Positions 57,701 through 64,000 of a DNA stretch of 64,000 nucleotides are shown piece by piece. Position 1 is the stretch's first letter. The number at the start of each line of letters is the position of its first letter. The translations under genes were made by a program, and so were the position numbers. The stretch covers positions 1-64,000 of the forward strand of contig JBBPBK010000145.1 in NCBI GenBank assembly GCA_039720395.1, in the 5' to 3' direction. This DNA comes from Liquidambar formosana. Taxonomy: Eukaryota; Streptophyta; Magnoliopsida; Saxifragales; Altingiaceae. Under the pieces are notes generated by a model. That model saw only the letters and a list, made by a program, of their open reading frames with translations, ran no database searches and was not told the origin of the DNA.

Positions 57701-60405
57701 AAGTGGATTTTTTTGCCAAAAATGAGTCAAAAATAGTAAATGGCCAAAAATCCACCTAAACAACAGATTTGGGAAAAACTTTTTTTAGCAAAGTTGTTCA
57801 AAAGTATATTTTCTAGTAGACTACGTGACCAATTTTTATAAAACCTTTTATATTTTTCATAAAATCTTGATAAATAAAAATTAGTGGAGTGTGCATATAA
57901 AATTAAGGGGTTGCAATAACCATCCTCGTTTTCCTTTTACTTTTTGGGCTTTTGGTTGTAAGAACTTGGAAAGTTTCTTCTAGGCTAGGGGCTCTAAGAT
58001 TTTGTCATCTGGGCTAATCCTGAAGCCCACTATAGTTATATTTTGGGGTCTCTATTGGCACCCAAAAACTTGCTTTCCATCCCCTATTTATTTTATATTT
58101 TAAAATTTTATGAAAAATATAAAAAGTTTTCTGGAAAATTAATTACGTAATTTACTAAAAAACATAATTTTAAACAACTTTGTAGAAGAAAGTTTTTCAA
58201 AAATCTATCATTTAAATAGACTTTTTAGTCATTTATGAAATAGAGACCATAAATGGCCAAAATTTCACTCAAACGACAAATTGTCAAAAAACTTTCTTTT
58301 ACAAAGTTGTTTAAAATGTTGTTTTCTAACGGATAGCGAATTCGGTTTTTTATAAAAATCTTTTATATTTTTCATAAAATCTTGAAATGTAAAATAAGTG
58401 GGGAATGAAAAATAAGTCTTCGGGTGTCAATAGAGGCTCCCTTATATTTTCTATAGCCCAGTGTAGCCCGCCACATACCTTCGAGATTTATCCTTCTGTT
58501 TTTCTCCGGGTAGTGACATTAGATATTAGTTCAGAAGTCATGAAAGACAGACGGTGGAAATTTTTCCTCATATCCAAAAAATATAATAATAATAATTGAC
58601 CACCTAAAACGACCACTGGTTATTTTGTGCTTCCGTCTAACGTACTGGTTTGGATGATACAAGTTCCTACTTCCTTCATTGTTTTGACTAATTAATGTAC
58701 GATGAATGAACTCTTTTTTGCTTTACCCAGTGCAAATGTGCTTTGTAAAGGTACTTCTATCACGTTCATACACGTAATTGACTAAGCTTGCTCATCATGG
58801 TTGTAGGAAGTTATACGAGTTTTGAATTGTTGTATATGAAAAATATATAGTATTTAATTGCTCTGATTGGTTGCCGCAAATTAGGGAGATGCATGAGCAG
58901 AATTTGTTTGTTCTGTTCAGTTGAGGGGTGGTAACAAAAGACATGTGAAGGGGAAGAAATTTGTTTATTAATTGTCGTATCAATTAATAAATTTTGACTT
59001 TTTAATTTTACTTTCCGCCCCTCCCACAATAGAATATTATTAGATGTGATAATAAGAATGGTGATAAAAAAAAAAAAAACTATTAAATACAATAAACGGT
59101 ATTATAAGATAATTAATTGCTTTAATTTTTGCAAAGAAACAAACATTATGAAATATTTCAAAATAGAAAATTGTGATTAAATAAATTGGAATGGAGAGAA
59201 TATATCAATCCACGTTGAGGTTCATACAATTAGATATTGGTTCAGAAGTTGTGGAAGACAGGTAGCGGAAATTTTTCCTCATATCCAAAAAAAAAATAAT
59301 AATAATAATAACTGACCACCTGAAACGACCACTGGTTATTTTGTGCTTCCGTCTAACGTACTGGTTTGGATGATACAAGTTCCTACTTCCTTCATTGTTT
59401 TGACTAATTTATGTATGATGAATGAACTCTTTTTGGCTTTATCCAGTGCAAATGTGCTTTGTAAAGGTACTTCTATCACGTTCATACACGTAATTTACTA
59501 AGCTTTGACTAATACCCATTGTCACTTTCGTTTTTTTCATGGAGACCAAAATCTCGTGGAGACATGTTCGTGGAGACCTTTTTTCATGTGGACCAAAATA
59601 CCCATTGTCACTTTCGCTTTTTCATGGAGACCAAAATTTCGTGGAGACTTTTTTTTGTGTAGACCAAAATTTGTAGACCTTTTTTCTGGAGATCCATTTT
59701 CATGTAGACCAAAATACCCAGTGTCACTTCGGTTGTCCGACAATTGGACACAGGATTTGGTGCGTTCCCCCTTATATAACCCCCCCTTGACCCTCTTGTT
59801 TCTCCCACAGAACTCTCTTGTTTTTTTAGGCATCTCGCAGAGCTTCTCATTGCTTCGGTGTTGCACTATAATAGCATTTCCAAAAGAGGCAGCAGATTGT
59901 ACTTTGCTACCGGTGTTGTACTGTAAGAGCATCTTCTTCTGCTGCTGCTTCTTTTTCTTCTTTGTTTTGGTTGCCATATGACAACTGCCTAAGTCTTGTT
60001 TTGGTCTAGGCCTTTTAATAGAAAGGGTGTGAGTGAATATTTTTCTGTGTTATTTTAGGTGAAGGAAATTCTTCTTTTTTTCGCTTAGTAAGTGGATTTT
60101 TTTTTTTTTTTTTTTTTTTGGGGATAGGTAATACTAAAGGGAAATTCATTTGGAAAGAAAACAAGTTTTTTTTTTCATTTTTTTAAAAAAAAAAACTTTC
60201 TATAAAAAAATATTGCTAAATAGTCCGTAAGGTATATTAACTTATGCATCATTCTTTTTTTTTTTTTTTTTTTAATATAGAAAATCATATTGGTGGACAA
60301 TAATATATAATCCACTTTAATATAGGTTAAGTTTAGGCCCTTGTAGGGATGGTTGAATGGTTTGGCCTTGAGTGTGTTTCCCAGATATCATTTTTTGATT
60401 CCTCG
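57701..60405. repeat. Repeat-rich stretch with a 280-bp direct repeat and a third, diverged leader copy
   Basis: 58510-58790 recurs at 59225-59508 (ACGACCACTGGTTATTTTGT and GATACAAGTTCCTACTTCCT are shared). Between 59520 and 59720, the phrase CATGGAGACCAAAAT..GTGGAGAC repeats several times. 59768-60405 is a shortened, diverged version of the duplicated leader and downstream DNA (compare GGTATATTAACTTATGCATC at 49020, 56020 and 60230). No gene is supported. Confidence 0.65.
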
Positions 60406-63400
60406 CAGGGCCGGCCCTGAGTATAATTTATCCATGTGGTTGCTTAGGGCACCACTTTTTTGGGTAAAAAAAGGGGCCCTAACATGAGATGTAGTAACTG
60501 TTTTTGGGTTAGCCCAAAAGAAAAAAAAAAATGTAAGGGCCCAATCCAGCAGCCAAAAGAATTTAAAACCCAAACAAAAATTAAAAGGGGGAATCAGATC
60601 CAAAAAGGGGAATCAGATCTAAAAGATCTAAAAAGTGGAATCCCTAGAAAAAAAAACGTGTCTTCTCTCTCTCTCTCTATCCCTCACTCCCCTTTTACCC
60701 TTTACGGCTTCCCTTGGAAGTCAGACCTCTCTCCCGACTCCCAGTCTCCTTGCACAGCGTCTCTCTCTCTCTTTCTCTCAATCCCTCATGCCCCCGGCCC
60801 CCTTTACGGCTTACCTTAGAAGTCAGACCTCTCGCTCAACTCCCAGTCTCCTAGCACAGCTTCTCTCACTCTCGCCTCTCTCTTAAGGTATTCTTTTTTT
60901 CTTTCTTTCTTTCTTTCTTCTTCTTCTTTTTTTTTTTTTTTTTTTTTTTTTCTTTTTTCCTCCTTTTGTTGAATTGTTGAATGCTTTGTTTGTACTGTTG
61001 CAGTTGGACATGGAAATTTTTTTTTTTTTTTTATTGAATGCTTTGTTTGTACCGTTTGGTTATTGAGAAAACATAGGAAAAAGAAAGAAAATCGCCAAAT
61101 TGATTTTTTTTTTGGTTGAATGTTTGAATGTTTCCTAACTTTTTAATTTCAGATTTTCTCTAAAGGTTTTTTTTTCCCCCTTGTTTGTTAAAAATAATAA
61201 TATTGATAAGCTCATGTTTACTCTTCTTTTTTTTTTTTCTTTTTTTTTTTTGTAGGGCATTAAAGCAAAGAAGCAGATACGGAATTACGGACCACTGGAT
61301 TAGCTTCAAATTGGCATCAACGTCCAATTGATAAGCTCTTTTCTTGTTCTTTTTCAATTGCTCTTTGCCTAGTTACTTGCTTGGTTGTTTGATTGTGGAT
61401 TGATTATATAATCATGCCTCCTAAATTTAGAAAACAAGATTCTGGATTTAAAAAAAGACAAAAGAAACGAAAAGCTGACGAGTTACTTCAATCTCAAGTT
61501 GGGGCAATTAACAAGTATTTTACAAGTAGTAAACAAACAGTGGGAAGTGAAGATTCAAATGAAGATTTGGCAAATGAGCAACATAGAAATGAAAATGACA
61601 ATGAAGAACATTTAAATGAAAGGCATGAAGGTTTAATGAATGAAGATCCTAATCAATTTAGAATTGAGGAAGATGATGAAGATGGGAATGAGGCCGATAA
61701 AAATGAAGATTTCAAAGAAGAATATGGACCTCTAAACTTATATGATCCATGTAGTTGGGGCAAGATTGGTCAAAATCACATAGATTTGTTAGTGGAAAGA
61801 GGTCCTATAAGAAATTATGCTATAAAAAATTTTCCTGTAAATCAGATTGGTAGAAAATTCTCACATGATTATTATGTTTGAAAATTACCAAATGGAGAGG
61901 AGCAAGATAGGAAATGGTTAGTATATTCAGATACTTTGGACAAAGTGTTTTGCTTTTGTTGTAAGTTGTTCAAACAATCCGTAAACACTATTCAGTTGGC
62001 TAATGGAGGATGTAATGATTGGAGTAATCTTAGTGGAAAGCTTAAAAGTCATGAAAGGAGTCAAGTGCACATTACATGCATAAGCAAATGGATTGAATTG
62101 GTGATAAGATTGCAAAAGAATGAAACAATTGACAAAGCTGTGCAAGAACAAATCAAAATGGAGAAAGAATACTGAAAACAACTATTAGTAAGGATAATTG
62201 CTGTTGTGAAGACTCTTGGTAAAAATAATTTGGCATTTCGTGGAAGCAAAGAGAAGATTAATGAAGAAAATAATGGAAATTTTTTAAGCTTAATTGAAAT
62301 GATTGCTGAATTTGATCCAATCATGCAAGAGCACTTTCGACGTATTGAAAAAAATGAAATTCATTACCATTATCTTGGTCACAAAATCCAAAATGAATTG
62401 ATTCAAATGTTAGCAGGTGAAATCAAAAGGACAATCATTAAAAAAATCAAAGAAGCAAAGTATTTTTCAGTTATACTTGATTGTACTCCTGATATTAGTC
62501 ATGAAGAACAAATGTCTCTTATCATACGATGTGTTGATGTTTCAACAAGTCCAATCAAAGTGGAAGAGTTCTTTTTAAAATTTTTAAAGGTGGATGATAC
62601 ATCAGGTGAGGGACTTTTTGGTGAACTTCAAAATGTATTGAAGACTCTTAAGCTTGATATTAATGATGTAAGAGGGCAAGGATATGACAATGGCTCTAAT
62701 ATGAAAGGGAAAAACAAAGGTGTGCAGAAAAGACTACTCGAAAAAAATCCTAGAGCATTTTACACGCCATGTGGTTGCCATAGTCTTAACCTCGCACTTT
62801 GTGACATGGCCAAATCTTGTTCTAAAGCTTTGTCTTTTTTTGGAGCGGTACAGTGTACATATGTATTGTTTTCGTCTTTTACAAAGCAATGGAAAATTTT
62901 GACTGATTATGTGAAAGGGGGTCTCACACTTAAGCCATTGTCACAAACACGTTGGGAAAGTCGCATTGACAGTGTTAAAGCAATAAGGTACCAAGCTCCA
63001 CAAATAAGAGATGCTTTAGAGCACTTGGCAAGTACAACTAAAGAAGCTAGAATAAAGAATGATGCTGAGTCTCTAGCAAGGCATGAATTTGAGAATTTTG
63101 AGTTCTTGCTTGGTATGATTATTTGGCATAATATATTGTTTGCTGTTAATACTGTTAGTAAGACCTTTCAAGCTGAAGACATGCATATTGATGTTGCACT
63201 AAATCAATTAAAAGGACTTATAACCTCTTTTGAAAAGTATAGAGAAACAGGATTTGAGGAAGCCATGGAAGAAGCTACACAACTTGTAGCTACAATGAAA
63301 ATTGACCCTGTATTTCCAAAAAAACGGACCATTCAAAGAAAGAAACAGTTTGATGAGGATGCTAGTGAAGAGGTAACACAATCGGCTAAAGAATCATTTC

Positions 63401-64000
63401 GGGTTCATTACTTCATATATATAATAGATCAAGCTCTTTCCTCACTTAAGACTAGATTTGAACAATTTGGTGAATATGAAGTAACCTTTGGGTTTTTGTT
63501 TGATTTGAAGAAGTTAAATTCCAACAATGATAAATGTTTGAAGACTTCTTGTATCAAGCTTGAAGAAGTGTAGAAACATAATGAGATTTCTGATATTGAT
63601 GGGAATGGTTTATATTTAGAATTGAAAGTCTTGAAAGAAGGTTTACCAAAAGAAATAAAAAGGCCAATTGAAGTACTTAATCATTTGAAAGTAATGGATG
63701 GTTGTTTCCCAAATGCGTGGATTGCTTATAGAATATTGTTAACCATACCAGTTACAGTTGCCTCTGCAGAAAGAAGCTTTTCAAAGTTGAAGTTGATCAA
63801 ATCTTACCTTCGGTCAACCATGTCACAAGAGCGATTATCTGGGTTAGCTATGTTATCCATTGAAAAGGATATGGTAAAAGAACTTGATTGTGCAAGCTTG
63901 ATTAGTAATTTTGCAGCTCAAAATGCGAGAAGAGTAATATTTAAGTGATACTTTGATGCATTGGGTTTTTTGTTTTTTGGTATTATAACTTTAGATTTTG
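60406..64000 (+). mobile_element. hAT transposon, left part, right end outside window
   Basis: It begins CAGGGCCGGCCCTGAG (60406), a typical plant hAT terminus that is itself a palindrome. The 8 bp before it (ATTCCTCG) would be the target duplication. In the duplication copies the equivalent site reads on without a break (TTGATTCC.TGCTCTATT near 56190). It contains a decayed transposase gene with a 5'-untranslated intron (60888-61255; donor TTAAG|GTATTC, acceptor TTTGTAG). 60440-60880 is a CT-rich leader with a two-copy repeat (TACGGCTT.CCTT.GAAGTCAG). Confidence 0.8.
61414..63948 (+). pseudogene. hAT transposase (TTF-type zinc finger / ZMYM1-like), three in-frame stops
   Basis: One reading frame from ATG 61414 (MPPKFRKQDSGF..) to TAA/TGA at about 63948 codes for about 844 residues. 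It is cut by TGA 61879-61881, TGA 62173-62175 and TAG 63571-63573. Order of domains: an acidic N-terminus with NLYDPCSWGKI; a TTF-type zinc finger region (VFCFCCKLF..LKSHERSQVH, about residues 170-215); the hAT catalytic core with [15 protein letters not shown] and [13 protein letters not shown]; and the C-terminal dimerisation region (PVTVASAERSFSKLKLIKSY). The stops fit single changes: TGA could come from CGA at the first and TGG at the second. It is non-functional as written but only lightly decayed. Confidence 0.9.

Overview
The window is nuclear DNA of a flowering plant. It is AT-rich and intron-bearing, holds almost no host genes, and is packed with plant transposons: a Tat/Ogre-type Ty3-gypsy retrotransposon, PIF/Harbinger, hAT, Mutator-like (MULE) elements, Helitrons and foldback MITEs. 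The species cannot be named from the sequence. The only recognisable host gene is at the left edge: the 5' exons of a plastid uracil phosphoribosyltransferase (UPP) on the minus strand. Its third exon carries one base too many.

Layout. 1-2186: UPP exons 1-5 (partial). 2984-6116: a three-deep nest, with a Helitron inside a MULE inside another Helitron. 6371-50195 and 51438-57115: two tandem copies of a segmental duplication. Copy 2 is nearly free of insertions, so it serves as the empty-site control for copy 1. It shows that copy 1 later received a MULE (8852-10227), a Helitron (10709-29506) that itself took in a 17.6-kb Tat retrotransposon (11115-28727), a small MITE (about 29945-30350) and a 17.4-kb PIF/Harbinger transposon (30518-47887). 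57116-60405: low-copy repeats and a diverged third copy of the duplicated leader. 60406-64000: the left part of a hAT transposon with a decayed transposase; its right end lies outside the window.

The Tat retrotransposon lies on the minus strand: 5' LTR on the right, primer-binding site at 27319-27341, gag-pol 24602 to 18257, polypurine tract at 12472, 3' LTR on the left, target duplication CTTAC. Its internal region carries three plus-strand (antisense) genes: a six-exon plant-mobile-domain-like gene (13454-16000), a two-exon DUF7745-like gene (16648-17909, intact) and a coiled-coil gene (25583-26149). The two LTRs and the regions just upstream of the first two antisense genes carry arrays of one palindrome, ATGCGTACGCAT. 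Unit centres are spaced almost always 20 or 21 bp, which is two helical turns. There are seven arrays and 42 units, several next to TATA boxes, and the GTAC core is the best kept part. I consider this phased palindrome system the most notable feature of the window. It looks like a cis-regulatory array shared by the sense LTR promoter and the antisense promoters.

The PIF/Harbinger element has an intact-looking two-gene set, a DD47E transposase and a SANT/Myb-like partner. It also carries unusual cargo: a small GRF-zinc-finger membrane protein gene, a 518-residue 'putative plant transposon protein' ORF, two inverted clusters of about 70-bp hairpin-bearing repeats and a 300-bp tandem repeat. Most broken reading frames in the Tat element are TAG codons that fit CAG-to-TAG changes, as expected from decay of methylated CHG sites.
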